A stretch of 64,000 bases of DNA from Pseudoxanthomonas suwonensis. GTDB taxonomy: Bacteria > Pseudomonadota > Gammaproteobacteria > Xanthomonadales > Xanthomonadaceae. The DNA is taken from contig NZ_CP011144.1 of NCBI RefSeq assembly GCF_000972865.1, positions 682,001-746,000 of the forward strand. The letters run 5' to 3'. Within the stretch, counting starts at the first letter, position 1. Each line of letters opens with the position of its first letter. The notes under the pieces are model-generated. The model was given only the letters and a program-made list of their open reading frames with translations, searched no databases and had not been told where the DNA came from. Position numbers and translations under genes: made by a program. This document shows positions 16,913 through 25,964 of the stretch, piece after piece.

Positions 16913-17811
16913 ACCGCACTTTCGCGGTGCGCAGGCTGGAATTCCCGGATGCGGGCGATCGTTTCGACTGCGTGGTGAATCATTGCCAGCTGTCCTCGAT
17001 CGCGCTGACCTATGCCAGATACGGCGGGCAGATGAATGCGCAGCTGGCGCACAACGACTGCTACCTGCAGGGATTCCCGCTCACCGGCAGCGGCGAAGTG
17101 CAGTGGAACGAACACGTCGTGCCGGTCCGGCCGGACCTCGGCGGAATTGCGGGCGGTCCCAGCTCGGACGGCAGGTTCAAGTACAGCGGCGACTTCTCCA
17201 ACCTGATCCTGAAGATCACGCCTGCCGCCCTGGCGCAACGGCTTTCGATCCTGCTGGACAGGCCGATCGACCCGCCACTGAAGCTCACCGGTCCTCCCAA
17301 GCCGGTGAACGTCGCCGCGTACGGGCGCCTGGTGAGATTCCTGGCGGACGAACTCGAACACCACAAGGACGGTCTTCCCGACCTGGTGGTCGCCGAGCTC
17401 GAGGACGCGATCATCGTCAACTTCCTGTTCGCGAACCGGCACAACTATTCGCACCTGATGGAGGGGGCCCCGCGCGCGGCGGCACCCTGGCAGGTGCGAC
17501 GCGCGGTCGACTACATCGAGCAGCACTGGGACCAGTCGATCACCATCGAAGAACTGATCCGCATCACCGAGACCAGCGCGCGCAGCCTGTTCCTGCTGTT
17601 CAAGAAGACCCATGGCGTTTCGCCCATGGTCTACCTGAGCCAGGTCCGCCTGCGCCATGCGCGTGAACTGTTGAGCCGGCCCGCGCCCGGCACCAGCGTG
17701 ACCAAGATCGGCTTCATGTGCGGCTTCAGCAATATGGGCAACTTCGCGATGAAGTACTACGGCGCGTTCGGCGAGAAACCCTCCGAGACGCTGAGGACCC
17801 ATCGCAGGTAG
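16837..17811 (+). CDS. AraC-family transcriptional regulator
   Basis: A 324-residue regulator. Residues about 1-190 match the cupin-like AraC_binding_2 sensor domain (FDCVVNHCQLSSIALTYARYGG...); residues about 215-320 are the double helix-turn-helix (ITIEELIRITETSARSLFLLFKKTHGVSP and TSVTKIGFMCGFSNMGNFAMKYYGAFGEKPSETL). The start has GGAG 8 nt upstream and no in-frame alternative start before the stop at 16735-16737. It is divergent from the transporter-like gene and adjacent to the FGE2 promoter, so it is the best candidate to bind the 18-bp elements before both FGE operons. The inducer is unknown. Confidence 0.92.
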   Translation: MLCEPLLDSYPVLHTRDADELHDWLNRTFAVRRLEFPDAGDRFDCVVNHCQLSSIALTYARYGGQMNAQLAHNDCYLQGFPLTGSGEVQWNEHVVPVRPDLGGIAGGPSSDGRFKYSGDFSNLILKITPAALAQRLSILLDRPIDPPLKLTGPPKPVNVAAYGRLVRFLADELEHHKDGLPDLVVAELEDAIIVNFLFANRHNYSHLMEGAPRAAAPWQVRRAVDYIEQHWDQSITIEELIRITETSARSLFLLFKKTHGVSPMVYLSQVRLRHARELLSRPAPGTSVTKIGFMCGFSNMGNFAMKYYGAFGEKPSETLRTHRR

Positions 17812-17841
17812 GACACGTCATCGGGATCGCCGACGGGCTCC

Positions 17842-18759
17842 TCAGACTTCCGCTCCGGCCGCTGCGCGCGCGGCGATCGATCGGCGGCTGGCGAACACGA
17901 ACGCGAACGCCAGCACGTACATCACCACGCCATAGATGGCGGCCGGCATGCCCAGGGTCACCGATTGCAGCACGTTGAAGGCGATCAGGAACGCCAGCAA
18001 GCAGTTCTGCACGCCGACCTCCAGCCCGATGGTCACCGCATCGCGCCGCTCCAGCCCGCACAGTCGGCCGAGCAGGTGCCCGGCACACAATGCCGCCAAG
18101 CACATGCCGCCCGTGGCCAGCGCCAGCTTGCCCATCCAGGGCAGTACCACCTCCCGCTGGTCCACGACGATGCCGGCGATCAGGCCCAGCAACAGGACCA
18201 GGCCGATCCTGTTCAGCCAGGACTCGGCGACACGGCAAAAGCGCGGCAGCAGGTGCCGGGCCGCCATGCCCGCCAGCAGCGGCACCACCACCAGCAGCAC
18301 CAGGTGGCCCAGCATCTGCGCGACGGGCAGCGGGATCGGCCTGGATTGCCCGGCGAACAGCTGCAGCGCCGCTCCGGTCAGCAGGGGGATGGTGAGCAGG
18401 GTCAGCAGCGTGCTGGACGCCGTGAGCGTTACCGCCAGCGCCAGATTGCCGCGCGCCAGGTAGGTCAATGCGTTCGAACTGCTCGCACTGGGACATGCGG
18501 CGATCAGGACGAACCCGACCGCGAGCTCGTAGGAATGCCGGAACAGGAACGCGAAGGCGAAGGCGAAGCCGATCAGTGGCAGGAGCAGGTAGTGGCCGGC
18601 GAGCCCGACCAGCAAGGGCTTCGGCCGGCGCGCCACCTGTGCCAGCTCCGGCACGGTCAACGCCATGCCGATCCCCAGCATGATGAGGAAGTTGGCGACA
18701 GGCAGGCCGGCCCGGATCAGGCCATCCACCTGGAGCGCGCCATCGACCGGCCCTGGCAT
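17842..18759 (-). CDS. Bile acid:sodium symporter (BASS/SBF) family transporter
   Basis: A 305-residue integral membrane protein with about nine or ten hydrophobic segments. The family motif is present as ACPSASSSNALTYLARGNLALAVTLTASSTL broken over residues about 88-118 (SN and the LARGN-LA pair correspond to sodium-coordinating positions), and EVGVQNCLLAFL matches the second conserved motif. Such proteins import organic anions or pantothenate with sodium; the substrate here is unknown. It starts 21 nt after the DUF418 gene, so the two are probably co-transcribed. No clear Shine-Dalgarno is visible. Confidence 0.88.
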   Translation of the reverse strand: MPGPVDGALQVDGLIRAGLPVANFLIMLGIGMALTVPELAQVARRPKPLLVGLAGHYLLLPLIGFAFAFAFLFRHSYELAVGFVLIAACPSASSSNALTYLARGNLALAVTLTASSTLLTLLTIPLLTGAALQLFAGQSRPIPLPVAQMLGHLVLLVVVPLLAGMAARHLLPRFCRVAESWLNRIGLVLLLGLIAGIVVDQREVVLPWMGKLALATGGMCLAALCAGHLLGRLCGLERRDAVTIGLEVGVQNCLLAFLIAFNVLQSVTLGMPAAIYGVVMYVLAFAFVFASRRSIAARAAAGAEV

Positions 18760-18780
18760 GGGTCTAGTCCACGCGGCCGG

Positions 18781-20010
18781 TCAGGTCGCCTGCAACCGCA
18801 TGGGCTGCAGGCGCATATAGGTCAGCGAGCGCCACAACCATTCCGCCGGGCCGAAGCGGAAGCGCTCCAGCCACCACTGGCTGTACAGCACCTGCACCGC
18901 GAACAGGCCCAGCGCGAACGGGATCTGCCAGAAGCGCGGCAGGTGCTCGAAGAAGCCGAGCCCATAGCCGTAGAACACCAGCGTGCACACGACCGACTGC
19001 ACCAGGTAGTTGGTCAGGGCCATGCGCCCGGCCGGGGCCAGCCAGCCCAGCCAGTGGTGCCAGACCGGCTGCTCCAGCGCGCGCATCACCCAGGCCAGGT
19101 AGCCCAGGCACATCAGCGCGCCGGCGACCAGGGCCAGCGATTGCGCCAGGCCGGTGCGCAGGTCGAACACGGTGAACGCCATCGACGGCTGGATCAGCAG
19201 CGAGGCGAGCATCACCAGCAGGCCCGCCGGCAGCACGCCCCAGCGCAGCCACTGGTACAGGCGCGGGTGCAGCCCGGGCCGCTGGATCGCGCCGCTGCGC
19301 AGGAACGCCGCGCCGATCAGGAACATGCCGAACACCATCGCGCCTATCACCATCAGGTTGGACAGGACCACGCCGAAGTCGCGCACGCGCTGGACCACCG
19401 CGTCGGCGTAGCTGCCCGAGCCGTAGGCCTGGCGCTGGTCTTCCAGCAGGCCGGCCACTTCCTGCCCGCCCCGGGCCATGATCTGGTCCCAGCCGGGGAC
19501 CCAGAGCGAGAGGAAACCCAGCCCGAGCAGCATGGCCGGCGCGGCCAGGTAGAAGGCCACGCCCAGCCAGGCCAGCCAGCGCGTGGGCACGTCGCGGAAC
19601 GCCAGCAGCGGAATCGACAGCAGCGCGTAGGTGACCAGCACGTCGCCGGACCACACCAGCAGCGCGTGGACCAGGCCGATGCCCAGCAGGGCCAGGCTGC
19701 GCCGCCAGTACAGGCCCGCGAACGGCCGCCCGGCCGCGGCGGCGCGCTGGACCATCATCGCGAAGCCCATGCCGAACAGCAGCGAGAACAGGGTGAAGAA
19801 CTTGCCCTGCACGAAGAAGTAGATCAGGCCGTCGGCGATGCGGTTGGCGCCGGTCAGCTGCGGATCGACGCCGGTGCTGGCGCCCAGCACCGGACCGACG
19901 AAGGATTCCATGTTCATCAGCAGGATGCCGCCAAGGGCGAACCCGCGCAGCACGTCGAGGGTGGCGATGCGTTCGCCGGGCGCGATCGGGGCCAGTTGCG
20001 TCGGGTTCAC
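18781..20010 (-). CDS. DUF418 family membrane protein
   Basis: A 409-residue polytopic membrane protein with the DUF418 N-terminus (RIATLDVLRGFALGGILLMNM) and C-terminal block (GRMALTNYLVQSVVCTLVFYGYGLG, then PAEWLWRSLTYMRLQPMR). About ten hydrophobic segments. Two consecutive GTG codons could start it; the second (20010) is 6 nt from GGAG and is chosen. DUF418 proteins are related to heparan-alpha-glucosaminide acetyltransferase and acyltransferase-3 membrane proteins, but their function is unknown. It is divergent from dnaE, with a REP-like palindrome between them. Confidence 0.85.
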   Translation of the reverse strand: MNPTQLAPIAPGERIATLDVLRGFALGGILLMNMESFVGPVLGASTGVDPQLTGANRIADGLIYFFVQGKFFTLFSLLFGMGFAMMVQRAAAAGRPFAGLYWRRSLALLGIGLVHALLVWSGDVLVTYALLSIPLLAFRDVPTRWLAWLGVAFYLAAPAMLLGLGFLSLWVPGWDQIMARGGQEVAGLLEDQRQAYGSGSYADAVVQRVRDFGVVLSNLMVIGAMVFGMFLIGAAFLRSGAIQRPGLHPRLYQWLRWGVLPAGLLVMLASLLIQPSMAFTVFDLRTGLAQSLALVAGALMCLGYLAWVMRALEQPVWHHWLGWLAPAGRMALTNYLVQSVVCTLVFYGYGLGFFEHLPRFWQIPFALGLFAVQVLYSQWWLERFRFGPAEWLWRSLTYMRLQPMRLQAT

Positions 20011-20082
20011 CACGGTCTCCGTTCCGGTGGGACGGCGCGATGATGGACCAAAACCGGCGCGCGGTGTGCTGCGCCCTTGTGC

Positions 20083-20173
20083 AGGAGCGGGCATGACCGC
20101 GACCCGACGCCCGTCGGCCCAGGCGACGGCCTCGTGGCCCAGACGCCCGTGTCGCGGTCATGCCCGCTCCTAC
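20083..20173. repeat. REP-like palindromic intergenic repeat
   Basis: A perfect 21-bp inverted repeat (20083-20103 with 20151-20171; arms begin AGGAGCGGGCATGACC) encloses a centre with a hairpin CCGACG/CGTCGG. The right end is GCTCCTAC. The centre shares phrases such as CAGGCGACG and GACGCCCGTGTCGC with the three tandem units at 24261-24598, so it is the same family. It sits in the divergent promoter region of the DUF418 gene and dnaE. Confidence 0.85.
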
Positions 20174-20276
20174 AAAGGAGAAGCGCGGCACGGACCCGGC
20201 ACGGTTCCGCTTCCCGGCCGCCACGCCCGCGTCAAGCCTTGTCCCCCTTCCCCCCCGCCGGTACCCTCGTCGCCGC

Positions 20277-23200
20277 ATGTCCGGGTTCGTCCACCTCCAC
20301 GTCCATACCGAGTTTTCGCTTGCGGACTCGACCATCCGCGTGCCCGAAAAACCGGACCAGGCCGACCCGGCCAAGGCCAAGCAGGCCAACCTGCTCAGCC
20401 GCGCGGTGGAACTGGGCCTGCCGGCGCTGGCGGTCACCGACCTCAACAACCTGTTCGCCCTGATCAAGTTCTACAAGGCGGCCGAAGGCGTGGGCATCAA
20501 GCCCATCGCCGGCGCCGACCTGGCGGTGGCCGCCGGCCCCGGCGAGGCGCCGTGGCGGCTGACCGCGCTGTGCCGTGACCACGGCGGCTACCTCGACCTC
20601 TCGCGCCTGCTGACCCGCGCCTGGATGGAGGGCCACCGCGCCGAAGGCGGGGTGGCGGTGATGCCCGAATGGCTGCGCGAGTGCGGCGACGGCCTGATCC
20701 TGCTCGCCGGCCGCGAGAGCCTGGCCGGGCGCCTGGCCGCCGAGCACCGCCACGACCTGGCCGAGCAGCAGCTGGCCGACTGGCAGCGCGCCTTCGGCGG
20801 CAACCTGTGCCTGGAGCTGGTGCGCACCGGCCGCGACGGCGAGGAGGCGTTCAACGCCTTCGCCCTGCACGCCTCGGCCGCGCGCGGCATCCCGGTGGTG
20901 GCGTCCAACGACGTGCGCTTCCTGGACAAGGCCGGCTTCGACGCGCACGAGGCGCGCGTGTGCATCGCCTCCGGCCGGGTGCTGGACGATCCCAAGCGCC
21001 CGCGCGACTACAGCGCCGAGCAATACCTGAAGTCGGCCGAGGAGATGGCCGCGCTGTTCGCCGACGTGCCCGACGCGATCTCCAACACGGTCGAGCTGGC
21101 GCGCCGCTGCAACCTCGAACTGACCCTGGGCAAGTACGCCCTGCCCGCCTACCCGGTGCCGTCCGACGAGACCCTGGACAGCTGGATCCGCAAGCAGTCG
21201 CACGAGGGCCTGGAAGCGCGCCTGGCGAAGAACCCGCTGGCTCCCGGCAGGACCCGCCAGGACTACGTGGAGCGGCTGGATTTCGAGCTGGACACCATCA
21301 TCGAGATGGGCTTCCCCGGCTACTTCCTGATCGTGGCCGACTTCATCCAGTGGGGCAAGAACCACGGCATCCCGATCGGCCCGGGCCGCGGCTCGGGCGC
21401 CGGCTCGCTGGTAGCCTGGGCGCTGCAGATCACCGACCTGGACCCGCTGCCGTACAACCTGCTGTTCGAGCGCTTCCTCAACCCGGAACGCGTGTCGATG
21501 CCCGACTTCGACATCGACTTCTGCATGGACCGGCGCGACGAGGTGATCGACTACGTCGCCGGCAAGTACGGCCGCGAGCGGGTCAGCCAGATCATCACCT
21601 ACGGCACCATGGCGGCCAAGGCGGTGGTGCGCGACGCAGGCCGCGTGCTCGGCTTCCCGTACGGCTTCGTCGACAGCGTGGCCAAGCTGATCCCGATCGT
21701 GCTGGGCATCTCGCTCAAGGACGCGATGGGCGAAGGCAAGGATTCGTCGATGCGCTCGGACGAGCTGATCCAGCGCTACGGCGCCGAGGAGGACGTCCGC
21801 GACCTGATCGACCTGGCCCGCGAGCTGGAGGACCTGACCCGCAACGCCGGCAAGCACGCCGGCGGCGTGGTGATCGCGCCCGAGCCGCTGCACACCTTCT
21901 GCCCGCTGTTCGCCGAACACGACCACGACGGCCTGGGCCGCAACCCGGTCACCCAGTTCGACAAGGACGACGTCGAGGCGATCGGCCTGGTCAAGTTCGA
22001 TTTCCTCGGCCTGCGCACGCTGACGATCATCGACTGGGCGGTGAAGGCGATCAATGTCCGGCATGGGCGCGCCGGGATCCCGCCGCTGGACATCGCGACG
22101 CTGCCGCTGGACGACGCAAGCGTCTATCGCGACATCTTCGCCAATGGCAACACCGGCTCGGTGTTCCAGTTCGAATCGGCGGGCATGCGCCGCGCGCTGA
22201 AGGACGCCAGGCCCGACCGCTTCGAGGACCTGATCGCGCTGAACGCGCTGTACCGCCCCGGTCCAATGGAAATGATTCCGTCGTTCGTCGCGCGCAAGCA
22301 CGGTCAGGAGGAATTCGAGTACCCCGACCCGCGCACCGAGGCCATGCTCCAGGAGACCTACGGCATCATGGTCTACCAGGAGCAGGTCATGCAGATGGCG
22401 CAGATCGTCGGCGGCTACTCGCTGGGCGGCGCCGACCTGCTGCGCCGTGCGATGGGCAAGAAGATCGCCTCGGAGATGGCCAAGGAACGCGAAAAGTTCC
22501 GCGAAGGCGCGGCCAGGAACGGGCTCAGCGAGCGCAAGGCCGACGAGATCTTCGACCTGATGGAGAAGTTCGCCGGCTACGGCTTCAACAAGTCGCACGC
22601 CGCCGCGTATTCGCTGGTCGCCTACCAGACCGCATGGCTGAAGAAGCACTACCCGGCCGAATTCATGGCCGCCACGCTGTCCTCGGACATGGACAACACC
22701 GACAAGGTGGTCGGCTTCCTCACCGAGGCGCGCGGACTGAACCTGGTCGTGCTGCCGCCGCAGGTCAACGCCTCGGCCTACATGTTCGAGGCGGTGGCCG
22801 CCGACACGGTGCGTTATGGCCTGGGCGCGATCAAGGGCGTGGGCCGCGGCCTGTGCGAGGCGATCGTGGCCGAGCGCGAGCGCGGCGGCGACTACGCCGA
22901 CCTGCTCGATTTCTGCAGACGGGTGGATTCGACCAAGCTCAACCGCCGCGCGCTGGAGGCGATGATCAATGCCGGCGCGCTGGACGCGCTGGGCCGCAAC
23001 CGTGCCACCTTGATGCTGCAACTGCCGGAAGTGATGAAGGCCACCGACCAGCTCGCGAAGGAACGCGCCGCCGGCCAGGTGTCGCTGTTCGGCGCGCCCG
23101 CCGGCGACGAAGGCCCGGCGCTGAAGCTGGACCTGCCGGAAGCCGAGGAGTGGACGCTGCGCCAGTTGCTGGACGGCGAACGCGACACCCTCGGCCACTA

Positions 23201-23840
23201 CCTCAGCGGCCACCCGTTCGATCCTTACCGCGAGGAAGTCCGGCAGCTGGTCGGTTCGGACCTGGGCGAACTGGACCGGCTGTGGTCGGCCGCCGGCGAG
23301 AAGCGCGGCTGGCGGCCGGAGGTGCAGGTGGTGGTGGCCGGCCTGGTGGTCGGCATCCGCCGCAAGGGTGACAGCCAGGTGTTCGTGCAACTGGAGGACG
23401 GCCGCGGGCGGCTGGAGTGCGGTGTATTCGCGGAGGTGGCCCAGGACCTGTCCAGCCTGCTGGTGCGCGACCGCGTGCTGGTGGTGCAGGGTGGCCTGCG
23501 CGAGGACGAGTTCAACGGCGGCTGGAGCCTGCGCCTGAAGCAGGCCTGGGATTACGAGCAGCTGTGCGCGCAGCATGCGCAGCGGCTGTCGCTGCGGGTG
23601 GACCTGCGCGACCCGGCGACCTGGCAGCGGATCGACACGGTGCTCGCCCGCCACCGTCCCGGCCCGACCCCGCTGCGCCTGCACCTGCAGGTCGGGCGCC
23701 AGGGCGACGGCGCCACCGGCGTGCTCGACCTCAACGGCCCCAATTCGGTCCGCGTCGCCCCGCCGCTGCTCGACGCACTGCGCGCCCAGCCCGGCGTGCG
23801 CGCGGTCAAGGTCGCCATCGGCCGCCCCTGGGCGCACTGA
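20277..23840 (+). CDS. dnaE: DNA polymerase III alpha subunit
   Basis: A 1187-residue replicative polymerase subunit (E. coli DnaE has 1160). The PHP domain opens the protein (MSGFVHLHVHTEFSLADSTI), the catalytic aspartates are D410 and D412 in MPDFDIDFCMDRRDE (E. coli D401 and D403), the loader motif GPGRGSGAGSLVAW precedes them, and GYGFNKSHAAAYSLVAYQTAWLK marks the helix-hairpin-helix region. A C-terminal OB fold (VVAGLVVGIRRKGD...) follows. The ATG at 20277 opens the PHP domain; the frame is open upstream but has no family sequence. The rnhB-lpxB genes that usually precede it are replaced here by the divergent DUF418 gene. Confidence 0.98.
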   Translation: MSGFVHLHVHTEFSLADSTIRVPEKPDQADPAKAKQANLLSRAVELGLPALAVTDLNNLFALIKFYKAAEGVGIKPIAGADLAVAAGPGEAPWRLTALCRDHGGYLDLSRLLTRAWMEGHRAEGGVAVMPEWLRECGDGLILLAGRESLAGRLAAEHRHDLAEQQLADWQRAFGGNLCLELVRTGRDGEEAFNAFALHASAARGIPVVASNDVRFLDKAGFDAHEARVCIASGRVLDDPKRPRDYSAEQYLKSAEEMAALFADVPDAISNTVELARRCNLELTLGKYALPAYPVPSDETLDSWIRKQSHEGLEARLAKNPLAPGRTRQDYVERLDFELDTIIEMGFPGYFLIVADFIQWGKNHGIPIGPGRGSGAGSLVAWALQITDLDPLPYNLLFERFLNPERVSMPDFDIDFCMDRRDEVIDYVAGKYGRERVSQIITYGTMAAKAVVRDAGRVLGFPYGFVDSVAKLIPIVLGISLKDAMGEGKDSSMRSDELIQRYGAEEDVRDLIDLARELEDLTRNAGKHAGGVVIAPEPLHTFCPLFAEHDHDGLGRNPVTQFDKDDVEAIGLVKFDFLGLRTLTIIDWAVKAINVRHGRAGIPPLDIATLPLDDASVYRDIFANGNTGSVFQFESAGMRRALKDARPDRFEDLIALNALYRPGPMEMIPSFVARKHGQEEFEYPDPRTEAMLQETYGIMVYQEQVMQMAQIVGGYSLGGADLLRRAMGKKIASEMAKEREKFREGAARNGLSERKADEIFDLMEKFAGYGFNKSHAAAYSLVAYQTAWLKKHYPAEFMAATLSSDMDNTDKVVGFLTEARGLNLVVLPPQVNASAYMFEAVAADTVRYGLGAIKGVGRGLCEAIVAERERGGDYADLLDFCRRVDSTKLNRRALEAMINAGALDALGRNRATLMLQLPEVMKATDQLAKERAAGQVSLFGAPAGDEGPALKLDLPEAEEWTLRQLLDGERDTLGHYLSGHPFDPYREEVRQLVGSDLGELDRLWSAAGEKRGWRPEVQVVVAGLVVGIRRKGDSQVFVQLEDGRGRLECGVFAEVAQDLSSLLVRDRVLVVQGGLREDEFNGGWSLRLKQAWDYEQLCAQHAQRLSLRVDLRDPATWQRIDTVLARHRPGPTPLRLHLQVGRQGDGATGVLDLNGPNSVRVAPPLLDALRAQPGVRAVKVAIGRPWAH

Positions 23841-23864
23841 GCCGAAGACCTCGCACGCCGCTGC

Positions 23865-23994
23865 GCCCGTCGCCCGTCGCCCGTCGCCCGGCTGCCCGTC
23901 GCCCGTCGCCCGTCGCCCGTCGCCCGTCGCCCGTCGCCCGTCGCCCGGCTGCCCGCTGCCCGCTGCCCGCTGCCCGCTGCCCGCTGCCCGCTGC
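23865..23994. repeat. Heptamer tandem repeat (GCCCGTC / GCCCGCT)
   Basis: About 18 tandem 7-bp units fill 130 nt starting 24 nt after the dnaE stop. The first part is GCCCGTC with occasional GCCCGGCT variants; the last seven units are GCCCGCT. The period is not a multiple of three and the array is intergenic. Copy number is expected to vary between strains by slippage. Confidence 0.95.
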
Positions 23995-24085
23995 ATGCAA
24001 TTGCAACTGCTCAACGGCAACGGCAAAAGCGTAACTACAACGGCAACCGCAAAAGCGCCAGGCTTGCGTCGGCTTCGGTCTGAGC

Positions 24086-24190
24086 CGTGGCAGGCCGGGG
24101 GTATTGCGGTCGTCTCGACGGCACATCCATGTGCCGACTCGCCGACGTGGCCATCCATGGCCACTGCCGCAATACCCCCGGCCCGCCACG
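24086..24190. repeat. Branched palindromic element A
   Basis: Outer inverted arms of 24 bp (24086-24109 and 24167-24190, one mismatch, ending GGGTATTGCGG) enclose two further hairpins: GGCACAT/ATGTGCC (24120-24135) and GTGGCCAT/ATGGCCAC (24147-24164), each with a CC loop. It could fold as a three-way or cloverleaf structure. No coding frame explains it. Confidence 0.85.
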
Positions 24191-24260
24191 TCTTCGGGAG
24201 CTTCCAGGTCGTGGCTTCGTTCGGCCGGAGGACAGCCCACGGCTGCCGGTCTTGGCTCTT

Positions 24261-24598
24261 GTAGGAGCCGGGCTTGCCCGCGACGCGACGCCGCCGGCAC
24301 AGGCGACGCCCTCGTGGTTCCGACGCCCGTGTCGCCGACTGAAGTCAGCTCCTACAGAAGAGCGGCCGCGCCGTGGCTGTTGTAGGAGCCGGGTTCAGCC
24401 GGCGACCCGACGCCGTCGGCACAGGCGACGGTGTCGTGATTCCGACGCCCGTGTCGCCGACTGAGGTCAGCTCCTACAGAAGAGCGGTCGCGCTGTGGCT
24501 GTTGTAGGAGCCGGGTTCAGCCGGCGACCCGATGCCGTCGGCACAGGCGATGCCCTCATGATTCCGACGCCCGTGTCGCCAGCAAGCTGGGCTCCTAC
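24261..24598. repeat. Three tandem REP-like units, 121-122 bp period
   Basis: Three units (24261-24355, 24382-24477, 24504-24598) each begin GTAGGAGC and end GCTCCTAC, with the shared core CCGACGCCCGTGTCGCC. They are direct tandem copies including the spacer (AGAGCGG...GTGGCTGTT), and each is an imperfect inverted repeat. The family is the one seen before dnaE at 20083. The wider 1127-nt dnaE-accA gap holds only this and the other listed repeats; I see no gene in it. Confidence 0.92.
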
Positions 24599-24624
24599 AG
24601 AAAGCAAGTGCTGCCATGGGTTTT

Positions 24625-24655
24625 CCCTTCCTTTCGCCGCAGGCGAAAGGAAGGG
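24625..24655. repeat. 14-bp perfect hairpin
   Basis: CCCTTCCTTTCGCC and its exact complement are separated by a 3-nt loop (GCA). Four T residues precede it but none follow, so it is not a standard terminator for either strand. Similar CCCTTC-N-GAAGGG hairpins are common intergenic elements in this group. Confidence 0.75.
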
Positions 24656-24714
24656 CCGGGGAGGGAGCCTTGCTGTTGCTCCTCCGATCGAAGCCACGCC
24701 CTCAAAGCTCCCGA

Positions 24715-24828
24715 GGCCGTCGTGCCCAGGGGGTCTGGCGCAAGCAGCACAGGGATGTGCTGCGGTCGCGACTCGGAGGCAGGACGCCGCAGCGGAGCGA
24801 TGCGCCAGACCCCCTGGGCACGGCGGCC
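24715..24828. repeat. Branched palindromic element B
   Basis: Outer arms of 28 bp (24715-24742 and 24801-24828, one mismatch; a perfect 22-bp core CCAGGGGGTCTGG-type) enclose an 8-bp hairpin GCAGCACA/TGTGCTGC with a GGGA loop (24744-24763). The layout repeats that of element A (long outer arms, inner hairpin, CGACTCG in the centre) although the arm sequences differ. It ends about 140 nt before accA. Confidence 0.85.
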
Positions 24829-24967
24829 CCCTCCGAAGCCGACGCTCCTGCCTTGGCTTTGGTGGCTTGGACCCAACCCCACCCTCCGTACCGTACGGTC
24901 CGGTCGCTTCCGGTCCGTTCGGCTACACTGCCCGCCTCCTGCACTCCCCGGCCCCGCCGGCTAACGG

Positions 24968-25927
24968 ATGAACCCGAACTACCTCGATTTCGAGCAGCCC
25001 ATCGCCGACCTGGAAGCCAAGATCCAGGAACTGCGCAGCGCCAGCACCGGCCCGGCGGTCAACGTCGACGCCGAAGTGCACGCGCTGCAGGACAAGCTGC
25101 GCAAGCGCACCGCCCAGATCTTCCGCGACCTCAGCTCCTGGCAGGTCTCCCAGCTTGCCCGCCACCCCGCCCGCCCCTACACCCTGGACTACGTGCGCGT
25201 GCTCTGCGACGAGTTCCAGGAACTGGCCGGCGACCGCGCCTTCGCCGACGACAAGGCGATCGTCGGCGGCCTGGCCCGCATCGACGGCCGCCCGGTGGTG
25301 GTGATCGGCCACCAGAAGGGCCGCGACACCAAGGAAAAGATCCGCCGCAACTTCGGCATGCCCAAGCCCGAGGGCTACCGCAAGGCGCTGCGCCTGATGA
25401 AGCTGGCCGAGCGCTTCGGCCTGCCGATCCTGACCTTCATCGATACCCCCGGCGCCTGGCCGGGCATCGACGCCGAGGAGCGGGGCCAGTCCGAGGCCAT
25501 CGCCCGCAACCTGCTGGAGATGGCCGAACTGAAGGTGCCGGTAATCTGCACCGTGATCGGCGAAGGCGGTTCCGGCGGCGCGCTGGCCATTGGCGTGGGC
25601 GACTGCACGGTGATGCTCGAATACAGCACCTACTCGGTGATCTCGCCGGAAGGCTGCGCCTCGATCCTGTGGAAGGACGCGGGCAAGGCCAAGGACGCGG
25701 CCGAACAGCTGGGCCTGACCGCCAAGCGCCTGCACGGCCTGGGCCTGGTCGACAAGGTCGTGCGCGAGCCAACCGGCGGCGCCCACCGCAACCCGCGGCA
25801 GATGGCCAGGCGGCTCAAGGCCGTGCTGCTCAACGAACTCGATACGCTGGAGCGTATCCCGGTCGAAGAGCTGGTCCAGCGGCGCTACGCGCGGCTGCAC
25901 GGCTATGGCGCGTACGAGGCGGCCTGA
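24968..25927 (+). CDS. accA: Acetyl-CoA carboxylase carboxyltransferase subunit alpha
   Basis: A 319-residue protein, the same length as E. coli AccA. With AccD it transfers the carboxyl group from carboxybiotin-AccB to acetyl-CoA, the first step of fatty-acid synthesis in the cytosol. Conserved segments are [13 protein letters not shown] at the N-terminus, [12 protein letters not shown], the carboxyltransferase core [27 protein letters not shown] and [15 protein letters not shown]. The order dnaE-accA is conserved in gammaproteobacteria, though here the gap is 1.1 kb. A possible -10 TACACT lies about 40 nt before the ATG. Confidence 0.98.
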   Translation: MNPNYLDFEQPIADLEAKIQELRSASTGPAVNVDAEVHALQDKLRKRTAQIFRDLSSWQVSQLARHPARPYTLDYVRVLCDEFQELAGDRAFADDKAIVGGLARIDGRPVVVIGHQKGRDTKEKIRRNFGMPKPEGYRKALRLMKLAERFGLPILTFIDTPGAWPGIDAEERGQSEAIARNLLEMAELKVPVICTVIGEGGSGGALAIGVGDCTVMLEYSTYSVISPEGCASILWKDAGKAKDAAEQLGLTAKRLHGLGLVDKVVREPTGGAHRNPRQMARRLKAVLLNELDTLERIPVEELVQRRYARLHGYGAYEAA

Positions 25928-25947
25928 CGTCCTTCGCATGACGGCGC

Positions 25948-25964
25948 GCCGGCCTCATGCCGGC
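25948..25964 (+). terminator. Hairpin after accA
   Basis: GCCGGC-CTCAT-GCCGGC lies 21 nt after the accA stop and 32 nt before the small membrane protein. There is no T run, so termination is only possible. Confidence 0.35.

Noticed and set aside
23865..23994. Coding repeat on the minus strand (Gly-Asp-Gly-Arg-Arg-Ala-Thr pattern)
   Set aside because: The 7-bp period gives a repeating peptide in every frame; there is no start, ribosome site or domain.
20232..24164. A 1310-codon minus-strand frame across dnaE
   Set aside because: dnaE is certain on the plus strand; long antisense frames are expected where GC is near 70 percent.
24261..24598. A CRISPR-like array
   Set aside because: Only three units, period 121-122 bp, and the spacers are themselves conserved; these are REP-like repeats.
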